Notes under the pieces: model-generated
The model's input: only the letters and a program-made list of their open reading frames with translations
Databases searched by the model: none
What the model was told of the DNA's origin: nothing
Shown: one piece after another, positions 26,736 to 35,806 of the stretch
Position numbering within the stretch: the stretch's first letter is position 1
How the letters are laid out: each line of letters starts with the position of its first letter
Assembly (NCBI RefSeq): GCF_020443705.1
Contig: NZ_JAIZZK010000002.1
Span: 62,001 to 126,000 of the forward strand
Length of the DNA: 64,000 bases
Source of the DNA: Clostridium algoriphilum
Lineage (GTDB): Bacteria; Bacillota; Clostridia; Clostridiales; Clostridiaceae
Direction: 5' to 3'
Position numbers and translations under genes: made by a program

Positions 26736-27506
26736 ATGAATGCAAAGATTCTAGAGGCCATTGCTATAATATTAGTTGAGTATGCACGAAATCATAAAAC
26801 AATAACGTATATTGATTTAAGTAAGGGGATAAATAATGCGATAAGACCAGTAAAACTAGGCGACCCTCTTGGAGAAATATCTGTAATAGCACATGAACTA
26901 GGACTTCCTTTAATATCCGTATTAGTGATTAATTCAACTTCTCGTCTGCCAGGAGATGGTTATTACCCTCTTGCTTCTCAATTACATGGAATAAGTGAAG
27001 ACCAAGCTATGAACGATTTTGAGAAAGAAATTGATGACTGTAAGCAATGTAAAGATTGGAATAAGCTATTAGAGTATTTTAGTGGCAAATCAGAAAATTC
27101 TAAGACAATAGCTGAGATTAGTTCTAAAGTGACAGTCAATGATGATTACGAAGAAATATTACAAGAGGTTGATACTATTGAAAATGAGACTGTAGAACAA
27201 AAGAGTATTAGGATAAAGCGAAATCAGAGAATTGTATACGACCTTAAAGAGAAGTATAAAAACAAATGTCAGATTGAAGGGTGTGGTTTTACATTCAAAA
27301 AGAAAGATGGTAATTGTTATTCTGAGGCTCATCATTTAGATTACTTATCTAAGGGGGGAAAACAAGTGGCGAACAATATGGTTATATTATGTGCTAATCA
27401 CCATAGAATGTTTCATTATGCCGATGTAAAAATATCTGATATGATAAAAGGGAGTCGCAAAGTTTATATTAATGGAGAGGGATTTAGTATAAAATATATT
27501 TGCTGA
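26736..27506 (+). CDS. HNH endonuclease of defence-island type
   Basis: A 256-residue nuclease. The N-terminal domain (about 1-85, VEYARNHKTITYIDLSKGI..LPLISVLVINSTSRLPGDGY) matches a domain often joined to HNH or other nucleases in defence islands. The C-terminal HNH domain has C178 and C183, HH at 199-200, N213/N214, C219 and HH at 222-223, giving a zinc site and the H-N-H catalytic set. Residues 86-175 are an acidic helical linker. The start at ATG 26,736 has AGGGGGA at 26,721; the TTG at 26,718 overlaps it. It may cleave invading or modified DNA. It lies 236 bases after the KAP gene on the same strand. Confidence 0.88.
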   Translation: MNAKILEAIAIILVEYARNHKTITYIDLSKGINNAIRPVKLGDPLGEISVIAHELGLPLISVLVINSTSRLPGDGYYPLASQLHGISEDQAMNDFEKEIDDCKQCKDWNKLLEYFSGKSENSKTIAEISSKVTVNDDYEEILQEVDTIENETVEQKSIRIKRNQRIVYDLKEKYKNKCQIEGCGFTFKKKDGNCYSEAHHLDYLSKGGKQVANNMVILCANHHRMFHYADVKISDMIKGSRKVYINGEGFSIKYIC

Positions 27507-27956
27507 ATACAAGTTGGAAAGTAATATTATAGGAAACCGAAAGGCAGTGTAGGAGTGGAAGGTGAGATTTTTACGAGGACTCTAGTTGTAAGTATAATAT
27601 GTCCATATAATGTAAACTAGTAGTCGTATAATTCAGAATATTTTCTTGAACATAAATGTTTTATGTATATATGCATTAGAGCAATGATTTAATTATTTGA
27701 GATAATTGAATAACAATTTTTAAAAAGGAGAAGCATTAAATAATGTAGATAAAATTGCAACAGCAGAACACTAACATAAAATATTACATAATTTAAAATT
27801 TTTTATCTTTTTATATTATCTCATATATTGAACTTATTTCTATAAATATGATATAATTGCAATATAGTTATGTGTATGGAATAAATTAAATATAAAAGTA
27901 AGGAAAGATATCTAAAGCTAGGCATATCAATACTTCACAATATTTATAAATCATTC
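27507..27956. other. Gene-free stretch leading into a helicase fragment
   Basis: No gene. A site AAAAAGGAGAAG (about 27,722) is followed by ATG TAG, a dead start. ATAATTCAGAATATTT near 27,628 matches repeat DNA at about 38,797. From about 27,867 the sequence (TTATGTGTATGGAATA) matches that in front of the second helicase fragment at about 33,790. Confidence 0.5.
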
Positions 27957-28370
27957 ATGGATTTCATCCATGGTGTTAAGGGTATGGAGTTTAAGAATGT
28001 CTACCTGATTAATTGTAATGAAGAGAACATTCCTCATGTAAATAGCATAGATAATAACCTAGAGGAAGAAAGAAGACTATTTTATGTAGGAATTACAAGG
28101 GCAATAGATAATGTTTGGTTATGCATTTGTAAAAATGTAAAAGGAAAAGCAAAAGAAACCTCACGGTTTATTAAAGAATGCAATATATTAGGGGCAAGTG
28201 ATTCGGAGTTACCTTTTAAAGAAGGGGATGGGGTGCTACATAAAAGTTTTGGCAGTGGTAATGTTGTTTCAATTACTAGTAAAGATTTAGAAATTAAATT
28301 CGAGGGAGGAGTTGTAAGAAAATTTGATACAGATATTTTGTATAACAACTCTCTGATTTCAAAAAAATAA
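27957..28370 (+). pseudogene. UvrD/PcrA-type helicase C-terminal fragment, copy 1
   Basis: A 137-codon frame holding only the end of an SF1 helicase: motif V region IHGVKGMEFKNVYLIN, motif VI EERRLFYVGITRA, then a linker and a PcrA-type C-terminal SH3/Tudor-like domain (LHKSFGSGNVVSI). Walker A, Walker B and domains 1A, 1B and 2B are absent, and the ATG has no ribosome site, so it is a truncated remnant. Further copies lie at 33,842, 37,252 and 38,409. The intact C-terminal domain could still fold if expressed. Confidence 0.8.
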
Positions 28371-28936
28371 CAGGTATAATAAAAAGGATGTCTTGGTAAT
28401 ACCATATAATGTATATACAGTAATGAGAATAATTCAACAGAAGATACCTTTGAATAAGTCCCTTTTTAATGCAAAAAAATAAAGCAGAAGGCAATATTAG
28501 GGAAGCCTCCTGCAACTCAAATTTAAGAAACAGTGTCTTATTACATAATATCATATTATGTAAAAGATGTAAAGGAAATAACTAACAATGTACAAAAAAT
28601 AAAAAATGCAAAGGCGGGACGTGAAATCCTGATTACCTTTGCATTTTTTAATAATTAATGAATGTTAATAGTATACTACCTTACTTCCACCAAAACATCA
28701 ATGACAAAAAACAGGATGTAATTGATAATTATGGGAGTAAAACTAAACCCTTTAATAAGGATGTTTTATTATTTTGATGGATGGAAATTGTATGTTTTGG
28801 CAGGAGAGATTATCAAGTAGCAGTAGTTGTAATTGTTAAGTGGAACGGATGAAGGGTTGAAGAAAGTTGAGTAATTGTCTTCATAGCATACATAAAACTT
28901 TTGTGTTTTGAATATAAAGAATGGGGGTGGAAATTT
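28371..28936. other. Gene-free stretch with strong hairpins
   Basis: AAAAAATGCAAAGG (28,601-28,614) pairs perfectly with 28,636-28,649 and runs into T, a good terminator in both directions, although no gene ends nearby. Upstream, GCAGAAGGC/GCCTCCTGC (about 28,484-28,515) forms another stem. This may be a small RNA or the 3' end of lost genes. Confidence 0.5.
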
Positions 28937-29440
28937 ATGAATGAGTTAACTTTAAAAAGAAGATTCTTAAAAATAAGTAACAAATTTAGAACAGGTGATT
29001 TTAATTTAAGTACAATAGCATCCATAATTGACGAAATAAGATTCTCAGTAGGAGAACTAACTTCAGATGAAGTGAAGTTATTATTAGAAATACCAATGAG
29101 CGTTTTAAAACATGATGTTGATTTGAATGATGAGTCTCACTGGAGCAAAGAAAATATGGATTATTTTGGAGGCAATCTATGCATAGAAGATGAATTTGTA
29201 ATGGACTTAAGAAAAAAAGTTTTAAAAGGTCATTGTGGCTTTAACGATATGTGGAGTTCATTAGATTATGTGAAAAATAATTACAATAAATTAAAAAGTA
29301 GACATGGAAGAAACATAGAATTAATATTAAGAAATCCCGAGGTAACAATACGGGAAGATTGTAAAATAATTAATGAAGATGAATTTAGAAATAGTGGTGA
29401 GATATTTGCTCAATATGTAGATAAGGCAATTAACTTATAA
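28937..29440 (+). CDS. Hypothetical protein
   Basis: A 167-residue, mostly helical, soluble protein (MNELTLKRRFLKISNKFRTG..) of unknown family. It has no membrane segment or catalytic motif that I can identify. The start at ATG 28,937 is preceded by GGGGGTGG; the in-frame TTG at 28,901 has no ribosome site. A good terminator follows at 29,453. The size and fold style resemble immunity or adaptor proteins of contact-dependent systems, but that is a guess. Confidence 0.65.
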   Translation: MNELTLKRRFLKISNKFRTGDFNLSTIASIIDEIRFSVGELTSDEVKLLLEIPMSVLKHDVDLNDESHWSKENMDYFGGNLCIEDEFVMDLRKKVLKGHCGFNDMWSSLDYVKNNYNKLKSRHGRNIELILRNPEVTIREDCKIINEDEFRNSGEIFAQYVDKAINL

Positions 29441-29452
29441 ATTAATAGATGA

Positions 29453-29478
29453 GGAGCCTTTTAAATGGGCTCCTTTTT
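29453..29478 (+). terminator. Terminator of the 28,937 gene
   Basis: GGAGCC (29,453-29,458) pairs with GGCTCC (29,468-29,473), followed by five T. Confidence 0.85.
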
Positions 29479-30262
29479 ATTGCAATGAAACTAAATTGTG
29501 GGTGAAACTGCAGTGTAAGGTAGGGTCAATATAATTACTATGGAGATAAAGTTGTACTCAATTCACAACTTTATTTAACAGTCTCTGTATCTAAATATGT
29601 ACACATCAAAGGAATACTTGAAAAACAGGTAACTACCATAAGCATTTAAATCTATTTCAAAGCTTGTGGTGAGGCTGTTCTAGCCTAAACAAGTAAAAAC
29701 TAATACAATTATTGCAGAGAGATTATAAAGGAGTTTAGTAACACACTTAAAACTATGCATTGCATCTATTCATAACCTAGAGAGACTATAATTTTATTTT
29801 TAACGGGAGCGAAAACGACCCACTCAACATCTGACAAAGCCTTGATATGACTACATTCTATCGTAATGTAGCGACAAAGAAAATTTGTTGCTAAAATGGA
29901 TAATATAAGGTAATAAGGTTGTGATGGTAAGATATGTCGGTAGATTAATTAGAAAAGGAACCTATATGGCTTAGTTAATCAGATATCACGAAATATAACG
30001 AACACATGTTCTCAATAATGGTGCTGTATGTACTGTTGAATGCAAATTAGTTGTTAGAATGGCTTAGATAGGGACTTCTATAGTAAATGAAAATATATAA
30101 AGGGGGGGACCCATAAGGTGTGTTATTTTAAGGGGGAATTACACGAAAAATTTATAAGAATTACAAGCACTATTAAAATCATAGCCAACAAACCTAGTGA
30201 TATAGTCATTTTAAATACTTAACAAGTGAATAAATTCGCCATTTAGTTATGTTTGTAATAAT

Positions 30263-30330
30263 GTAAGAATGTTCTGCATTTTCCTGTTTTAGCATCTAAC
30301 ATTAAATCATGTAGTACATCTTATGCTAAA
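30263..30330 (-). pseudogene. Phage antirepressor (BRO-N-like) fragment 3
   Basis: The minus strand reads DVLHDLMLDAKTGKCRTF, matching EDMLYDFILEARMDKCRAF of the fragment at 10,565-10,800, with a stop just upstream. Only about 20 codons survive. Confidence 0.5.
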
Positions 30331-30528
30331 TATTTGTTTGTGTTGTGCAAACAAATATTTAGCATTTTTAATATTATTCTACATAAATTAATATGCCCAT
30401 AAATAACTATTTATGTAAAAAGGTAAGTTGTAAAATGAAATGACCGCAAAACAAAAAAATAAAGACCCAAGAGAAATACTCTAGTATAATGTTAAGTGAC
30501 AAAACCAACAAGTACTGGAGGATTTCAA

Positions 30529-30680
30529 ATGAGCCAATTAAATTTTATCACTGTGAGCAGAAAAGGTAAACACCTAACCTACGAAGAACGCATAAAGTTA
30601 GAAGTTTTATACAAGAGTGGATTAAGTTCGAGCAGTATTGCGGAGCAAATAGGTGGACGTTCAGAACGTACAATAAGGCG
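30529..30680 (+). pseudogene. IS30-type transposase N-terminal stump
   Basis: ATG 30,529 with GGAGGAT upstream opens MSQLNFITVSRKGKHLTYEE and continues through the helix-turn-helix KSGLSSSSIAEQIGGRSERTIRR, the N-terminal DNA-binding part of IS30-family transposases. It stops after about 51 codons where the sequence jumps into the decayed domain copy at 30,681. The catalytic DDE domain is missing, so it is dead. The junction marks either an insertion-deletion event or one-ended IS decay. Confidence 0.8.
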
Positions 30681-30839
30681 TTAGGATAGGAATGACAACA
30701 CAGGATGATTCTACGTGGGGAAGACCCGACAGTATTAAATCTAACTACGACAGCATGTGGAGTAAGTGAGCAATGGGTTTATGGCGATACAAGTTATCTA
30801 TATTTCGATAGTGGAATATTAACAGACATACAGAATTAA
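30681..30839 (+). pseudogene. Decayed C-terminal domain of a 23,353-type protein, copy 2
   Basis: Reads GMTTQ, then after an internal deletion DDSTWGRPDSI, then frameshifts, then SEQWVYGDTSYLYFDSGILT and IQN-stop. It directly abuts the IS30 stump. The lesions differ from those of the other copies, so they decayed independently. Confidence 0.78.
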
Positions 30840-31295
30840 ATGATTACTAATAGACAAAAGGCTACCTTAATTGGTAGCTTTTTTATTTTTGAGTCTACCC
30901 TGCTTTTAATTCTAGGATTAGAGCTTCTAAGAGCCGTCAATATAGAATTAATGCAAGAGTATAGGTGGAAAATAGACATTCATTTAAGTCTTAAGATTGT
31001 TGATTTGTTTATGTTTGTTATATACTAAGACTGCAAAAATTACTACCCTAAAACTAGATTAGCTAACTATATATATAGGCTATTAGTATATGTGTTATTT
31101 ATGTCGGATTATATATAATGGTATCCTGCCACCATTCAAATTTAAAAATCTTTTAAAGAAAGATTATGATTAAATGGTTTATAGAAATTCTAAATGTAAT
31201 ATTTATGACACATTATTAGAATACTATGATTGACTGGCAGTAAAGTATATTTTACAAATGAATTATAATTCAAAAATTAAAGGAGTGTGAATTAT
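30840..31295 (+). repeat. Composite repeat unit D
   Basis: It holds the terminator GCTACC/GGTAGC (30,861-30,878), the conserved flank, and then a leader shared with units at 31,709-32,260 and 35,807-36,346 (ACTACCCTAAAACTAGATTA, TATATAATGGTATC, GTAAA/TTTAC palindrome). It ends at the ribosome site AAAGGAG before a short frame at 31,296. Confidence 0.75.
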
Positions 31296-31361
31296 ATGCT
31301 ATCTATAATTGGTGGAATTGTTGTCATAATTATAATACTTAAAGTTCTCCATATTTTTTAA
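31296..31361 (+). CDS. Possible 21-residue hydrophobic peptide, hybrid start
   Basis: ATG 31,296 has AAAGGAG at the right distance and encodes MLSIIGGIVVIIIILKVLHI plus F. The first eight residues and the whole leader equal those of the HTH gene copies at 32,261 and 36,347, but then the sequence switches to a purely hydrophobic tail. A hairpin, AATACTTAAA (31,334-31,343) with TTTAAGTATT (31,357-31,366), overlaps the stop. It resembles a one-helix membrane peptide, such as those of type I toxin systems, or is simply a recombination product. Confidence 0.35.
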   Translation: MLSIIGGIVVIIIILKVLHIF

Positions 31362-31554
31362 GTATTACTTTATCAATTAATTATAAAAATATTGATTTAG
31401 TGGATTTTATAAAAATCATTAAATAAAGAAAGTAATATATATGGGACTTTTTTACGTTGGTTAGTAGGAATAATAAATTTTCTGGCTATTGGGGTTTATA
31501 GTTAATATTTGTGGTGGCATGATACACATTTTTCTTTTTCTTATCATAGCTAGA

Positions 31555-31708
31555 CAACTGATGAATGTATTAATTCTACTTGGGGACGACCCGACAGTAT
31601 TATCGAACTACGACTGCAGATGGGGTAAGTGAGCAATGGGTTTATGGAGATACAGCAATGATTTTATTATATTTTGATAATGGAATATTAACAAACATAC
31701 AGAATTAA
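31555..31708 (+). pseudogene. Decayed C-terminal domain of a 23,353-type protein, copy 3
   Basis: Reads ECINSTWGRPDSI, loses one base near 31,602, then VSEQWVYGDTAMILLYFDNG and IQN-stop. The start and N-terminal part are missing. The downstream terminator and flank are the same as in the other copies. Confidence 0.78.
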
Positions 31709-32260
31709 ACAATTACTAACAGATAAGAGGCTACCTTGATTGGTGGTCTTTTTTGTTTTTGAGGATTATCCTATTTTATTACTATGATTAAAGCGTCTAA
31801 GACTGTTTATGAGAGCCTAAAATATTGAATTAGTTCTAGAGTATAGGTGGGAATTGGACATTCATTTTCAAACCATATATGAAGAATAATTGTAGCAAAA
31901 GTGTATGGAATCAATGATTTTATGTTATTTTAAGTCTTAAGATTATTCATAAAAAACAAATAAATTGTTTATTTGTTTTTTATGAATAATCCTAAGACTG
32001 CAAGAATTACTACCCTAAAACTAGATTAGCTAACTATATATGTAGACTATTAGCATATGTATTATTTATGTCGAATTATATATAATGGTATCATACCACC
32101 ATTAAAATCTAAACATAATTTAAAGGAAAATTATGATTAAATGGTTTATAGAAATTCTAAATGTAATATTTATGACACTTTATAATATTATGATTGATTA
32201 GCAGTAAAGTATGCTTTACAAATAAATTATAATTCAAAAATAAAAAGGAGTGTGAATTAT
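31709..32260 (+). repeat. Composite repeat unit E with a 31-bp hairpin
   Basis: Terminator GGCTACC/GGTGGTC (31,729-31,748), conserved flank, then a very long stem: 31,934-31,964 pairs with 31,968-31,998 over 31 positions with one mismatch and a three-base loop. The leader with the palindrome GTAAAG-TATG-CTTTAC (about 32,203-32,218) follows and ends at the ribosome site of the HTH gene at 32,261. Units D and F are partial relatives without the long stem. Confidence 0.8.
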
Positions 32261-32467
32261 ATGCTATCTATAATTGGTGGAATTGACAAAAATGGTGATA
32301 TAGATATAATTGAAAAGATTGAAGATATCATAGATGATGAAATTATGACAGTACGTAAAGTTGCGGCATATTTTAAAGTCAGTGATAGGACTGCACTCAA
32401 ATTGATAGAAGATGGAGAAATATCTGTTTTTTATTGTGAACAAATTCTCGACTTTATTTGTAAATAA
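32261..32467 (+). CDS. Small excisionase-like HTH protein, copy 1
   Basis: A 68-residue protein. An acidic N-terminal half (MLSIIGGIDKNGDIDIIEKI) precedes a helix-turn-helix of the excisionase/MerR-like type (TVRKVAAYFKVSDRTALKLI, then EDGEISVFYCEQIL). The usual wing after the second helix is cut short. The start at ATG 32,261 fits the site AAGGAG at 32,245; the GTG at 32,252 is too close to it. The copy at 36,347 differs by one residue (Ile to Val). It may regulate its own leader, where a conserved palindrome lies. Confidence 0.65.
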   Translation: MLSIIGGIDKNGDIDIIEKIEDIIDDEIMTVRKVAAYFKVSDRTALKLIEDGEISVFYCEQILDFICK

Positions 32468-32481
32468 TAGTTAAGATGGTT

Positions 32482-32625
32482 TTATGTTAATATATAATCT
32501 TCTTTATCTACATATCTCTTAATTGTATAAAAATCATGACCAGTAATTTTAGCAATTTTTCTTAGACTTTTCCCTTCAAATTTCCTCATATATTTGATAT
32601 TATATACTTGTTCCATTGTTAGCAT
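32482..32625 (-). pseudogene. IS21-type transposase (IstA) N-terminal stump
   Basis: The minus strand reads MLTMEQVYNIKYMRKFEGKS then LRKIAKITGHDFYTIKRYVD, the N-terminal helix-turn-helix of IS21-family IstA, and stops at 32,482 after 47 codons. The rest of the element and istB are missing. The junction with repeat unit E is near 32,490, just after the HTH gene. Confidence 0.75.
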
Positions 32626-32875
32626 CCCCTTGCTATCCTTTTCAGTTTCGTCACTAAAAAGGATATTATATTTTGTGGGTGCTGGCAATGGAATTTTTCC
32701 ATTTTATGCTTGGGTTTTTAAAGGCCGTTCTGTATGGTTTTTATTATACCAAAAACAAGTACCTATAAGATAAATTTATATTGTAGCAAGTAAAGCATAG
32801 TTTCATCCAGTTATCCTAATAATAATGAAAGCTAATAAAATAAAAACAAATATTATGAGGATGGTGTGTGTAAAA

Positions 32876-33265
32876 ATGAAAAATGTGAAAATTACTTCAA
32901 TATTTATAATAGTAAGTATATCTATTATGATATTTACTGCTTGTAGTTCTATGAAGTCACCGACTATTAAAAAACCACTGATGGCTCCACAAAAAGAAAT
33001 TAATAATACTGTAAAAGCAATATCGACAGCTATGAAAACAATTTATACTGACACCCTTAAGGGACTAGTTACTGCTAAAACAATAACACAGGCTCAATCA
33101 GATAAAGTAATGGAAGAAGTAACAAAAAATGTGTCAAAAGCTAAAGGTAGTATTAATAGATTAAGTAAATTAGTAAAAAATAATGTGATTACCCAAGGTC
33201 AAGCGGATAAAATAAACCAAAATATTGAGAAAGCTATGAAGAGTATCAAAAGTCAACTTAAATAA
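32876..33265 (+). CDS. Lipoprotein with two DUF2680-like helical repeats
   Basis: A 129-residue lipoprotein. The signal segment (KITSIFIIVSISIMIFTAC) puts the lipidated cysteine at about residue 23; position -3 is Phe, slightly unusual. The mature part is helical, with two repeats of TITQAQSDKV/VITQGQADKI type seen in small clostridial DUF2680-like secreted proteins. Function unknown. The start ATG 32,876 is chosen because it gives a normal signal peptide and follows GAGGATGGTG. It is intact although it lies among decayed repeats. Confidence 0.7.
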   Translation: MKNVKITSIFIIVSISIMIFTACSSMKSPTIKKPLMAPQKEINNTVKAISTAMKTIYTDTLKGLVTAKTITQAQSDKVMEEVTKNVSKAKGSINRLSKLVKNNVITQGQADKINQNIEKAMKSIKSQLK

Positions 33266-33289
33266 AATTAAGGTAATTTATTTACAGAT

Positions 33290-33700
33290 TGCAACAGGAT
33301 AATTATGAACTGCCAAGCAGTTATAATAAAGGTCTAGTTAGAATTTAGAGCAAGAATTTGCAGAGTTATAATGGTAGTTGGAAGTATAATATAAGTTAGT
33401 AATGTAGTGGAAATATATTTTTCATATATTATGTAATATGTATATCTAAAATAAGTAAATTTGAATAATTTGGGACACACTTATTATTTGCTTATTTAAA
33501 GTCTAATTTAAATTATAATAAATAAAGCAAATATAAAAGGACTATTAACATAGTTCTTTTTTTATAAAAAAAGTAGAAGGGCGACTATAAAGTACAACCT
33601 TCTGCAATAATCCTTAAAGGATATGAGCAAACTATACCATTATTTAAAAATAAAAGCAATGTAAAAATAAGGTCGAAAGAAGAGCGAATATGGAAGATAC
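33290..33700 (+). repeat. Non-coding repeat, long copy (partner 38,690-39,025)
   Basis: The two copies agree over most of their length. This one has about 75 extra bases near 33,485-33,560. Conserved inside are AACTGC-CAA-GCAGTT (about 33,307) and the stem GTAGAAGG (33,573-33,580) with CCTTCTGC (33,598-33,605), preceded by a T-run. No reading frame is conserved between copies, so it may be a small RNA gene or element-end DNA. Confidence 0.7.
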
Positions 33701-33841
33701 GGAGCATGACATTACTTTAAGAAGTTTAAAATTTTACTAATTGAAATGATTCCTAGCCTTAATTGCTCGGAAGTCTTTTTTCTTTTTTACTTATGTGTAT
33801 GGAATAGAATAAAGATAAAAGTATGGAATGATATCTAAAGA

Positions 33842-34294
33842 TTGTCATATCAATGCTTCACGGGGTTGATATATCACTACAGGAATCAATCCATGGTGTT
33901 AAGGGGTATGGAGTTTAAGAATGTCTACCTGATTAATTGTAATGAAGAGAACATTCCTCATGTAAATAGCATAGATAATAACCTAGAGGAAGAAAGAAGA
34001 CTATTTTATGTAGGAATTACAAGGGCTATAGATAATGTTTGGTTATGCATATGTAAAAATGTAAAAGGAAAAGCGAAAGAAACCTCAAGGTTTATTAAAG
34101 AATGCAATATATTAGGCGCAAGTGATTCGGACTTACCTTTTAAAGAAGAGGATGAGGTGATACATAAAAGCTTTGGTAGTGGAACTGTTATTTCAATTAC
34201 TAGTAAAGATTTAGAAATTAAGTTTGAGGGAGGAATTATAAGAAAATTTGATACTGATATTTTGTATAATAACTCTTTAATATCAAAGAGATAA
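33842..34294 (+). pseudogene. UvrD/PcrA-type helicase C-terminal fragment, copy 2
   Basis: Nearly identical to the fragment at 27,957 from KGMEF onward (EERRLFYVGITRAIDNVW, IHKSFGSGTVISITSK). An extra G near 33,905 puts IHGV out of frame, so the apparent upstream residues are noise. The shared 5' flank starts at about 33,790. The copy at 37,252 shares a further 200 bases downstream with this one, so these two are the closest pair. Confidence 0.8.
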
Positions 34295-34299
34295 AACTA

Positions 34300-34921
34300 T
34301 AGAAAGTAAAATAAGATTCTATAGATTTGAATTATCTAAGATTATAAACATTTCAGAGAGCATAGAAACTCCTACTAAGACTAAAATAGAAAATAAAGTT
34401 ATTTCTATGAGAAGAGATGGTTACAAAGGGAATACTTATAAGACTTTTGTGATTAAGACTAGAGCATTTTTAACCTACTGTTTTAATGACATGATTTTAT
34501 TTAGACATATGAAAACTAGAAGACAAATTACAGTCCCTTTAAGTCCCACATTAAAGAATGTATTAAAGAATATATTGTTGTAATGAATTTGATTAGTGAT
34601 GACTTATTATTCCCTAAGCTAAATAAGGAAAAGATGTGTTACGATACCTTGCATCAAAACATAAGTAATTATTTTAAAAATAGAAATGTTAAAATGCGAG
34701 GTGTCAATACTTTCAGAAATACATTTGCTACCTTTTTTATAATCAATCACGGAGACATTTATAGATTGAAAATTATCTTAGGGCATTCAAATATAAAAAC
34801 TACCGAAAGATATATTAATCTTTTACCAATTAATATTAGTGCAGACATTTGTAAATTTAATCCACTAGATGTGCTAAATAAGAAGAATCTGAAGACTAGA
34901 CTAAAAATAAATAACGCATAA
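34300..34921 (+). pseudogene. Broken tyrosine recombinase (integrase)
   Basis: The last 112 codons are open: RGVNTFRNTFATFFI and LGHSNIKTTERYINL carry the box II arginine, histidine and nucleophile tyrosine; the first histidine of the HxxR motif is Asn. Upstream, out of frame, are ITVPLSPTLKNVLK and KTRAFLTYCF, pieces of the core-binding and catalytic N-terminal part. A frameshift lies near 34,555. A shortened copy of the upstream part follows the helicase fragment at 37,546-37,715. It is the remnant of an integrative element. Confidence 0.75.
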
Positions 34922-35010
34922 AAAAGCAGACAAAAATATAGTTCTTCAAATATAAAAAAAGGGTACTGCAGAGGATAACCAAACTCACTTAACAAAAACA
35001 TTAATATTAA

Positions 35011-35050
35011 AACCCCACAGGTCATACTAGCCATGTTGAACTGTGGGGTT
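35011..35050. terminator. Strong hairpin after the integrase remnant
   Basis: AACCCCACAG (35,011-35,020) pairs perfectly with CTGTGGGGTT (35,041-35,050) around a 20-base loop. It has only a short T-run on either side and could serve both strands. Confidence 0.6.
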
Positions 35051-35054
35051 AATG

Positions 35055-35185
35055 CTATATAATACATCAACTAAATTTATAATTTAATAATTAATGACAA
35101 GACTACCTTAACGGGTAGTTTTTTTTATAAGTATGCTTTTTTAAATAAGAATGCCTCAACTTGGGGTGGTAACGCAGGCAAGAGA
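35055..35185 (+). repeat. Degenerate repeat with terminator, copy 2 (partner 1-135)
   Basis: Same order as 1-135: AT-rich lead, ACTACC/GGTAGT hairpin (35,102-35,119) with eight T, then AATGCCTCAACTTGGGGTGG. The tail reads NKNASTWGGNAGKREND in one frame, which may be a trace of a gene. Confidence 0.6.
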
Positions 35186-35766
35186 GAGAACGATACAGGA
35201 CAATCAGAGGTAAGGATTGAGCCAACGAATATTTAAATGAATTAGGAATTTCTCCACTGGTGGGGAAGGGTGATTTTATACCCGAAAATCGGTATGGCAA
35301 ATAATGAAAAAGCTACTAGGTTCATGCTATGGATAAGAAGAACGTTGGAAGAAAATAGGATTAATTACATCTTAAGATATACAGAACTTTTTTAACAAAG
35401 AAATACTGCATGATTTAATGCTAGATACAAGAAGAATAAGTATTCAAAGGTTGTGTTTAAACAGATACATAATAAACAACTAATTGGAAAACGGGGCTAT
35501 ACTATGCCATAAGAATCACTTAAAGGCTCGTAGAGAGGCTGTAATAGCTTAACAAATAAACTCTAATGCAATTATATGCAGGTGGGTTAACAGGCTATAC
35601 ATATGGGTTCTCTTTATTCGCACCGAGTACAAGCTATAGAGTATACAACAGTAATAAATCTGTAAATATAATTGGCTCTGCAACACTAGATTAGTATATC
35701 CTTGTTAGTGGTCTTGGCAAGATATATTCTAGAACAATTACTCATACAACTACTTATAATTTATAT
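35186..35766. pseudogene. Stretch with remnant of an unidentified protein
   Basis: The frame at 35,577-35,696 reads AGGLTGYTYGFSLFAPSTSY then RVYNSNKSVNIIGSATLD and a stop; it has no start codon. The bases just before it (35,530-35,585) are related to 29,660-29,725. It looks like the end of a lost secreted or phage protein. Nothing else is visible here. Confidence 0.4.
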
Positions 35767-35806
35767 TAATTTTGATGTTGGAATACTAACAGACATACAG
35801 AATTAA
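35767..35806 (+). pseudogene. Decayed C-terminal domain of a 23,353-type protein, copy 4 (tail only)
   Basis: Only FDVGILTDIQN-stop remains, identical in kind to the ends of copies 1 to 3 and followed by the same terminator and flank. Confidence 0.7.

Larger units (their letters stand above)
29441..30528. other. Gene-free stretch with decayed element DNA
   Basis: 29,660-29,725 (GAGGCTGTTCTAGCCTAAAC) is a diverged copy of 35,530-35,585. CTACATT/AATGTAG forms a stem near 29,851-29,871. AAATATTTGTTTG pairs with CAAACAAATATTT near 30,328-30,361 next to an antirepressor fragment. A G-rich stretch near 30,101 (AAGGGGGGGA) is not followed by an open frame. Confidence 0.5.

Noticed and set aside
30840-31028. 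62-codon plus-strand frame across the repeat flank
   Set aside because: It covers the terminator hairpin and is not open in the other copies of the repeat.
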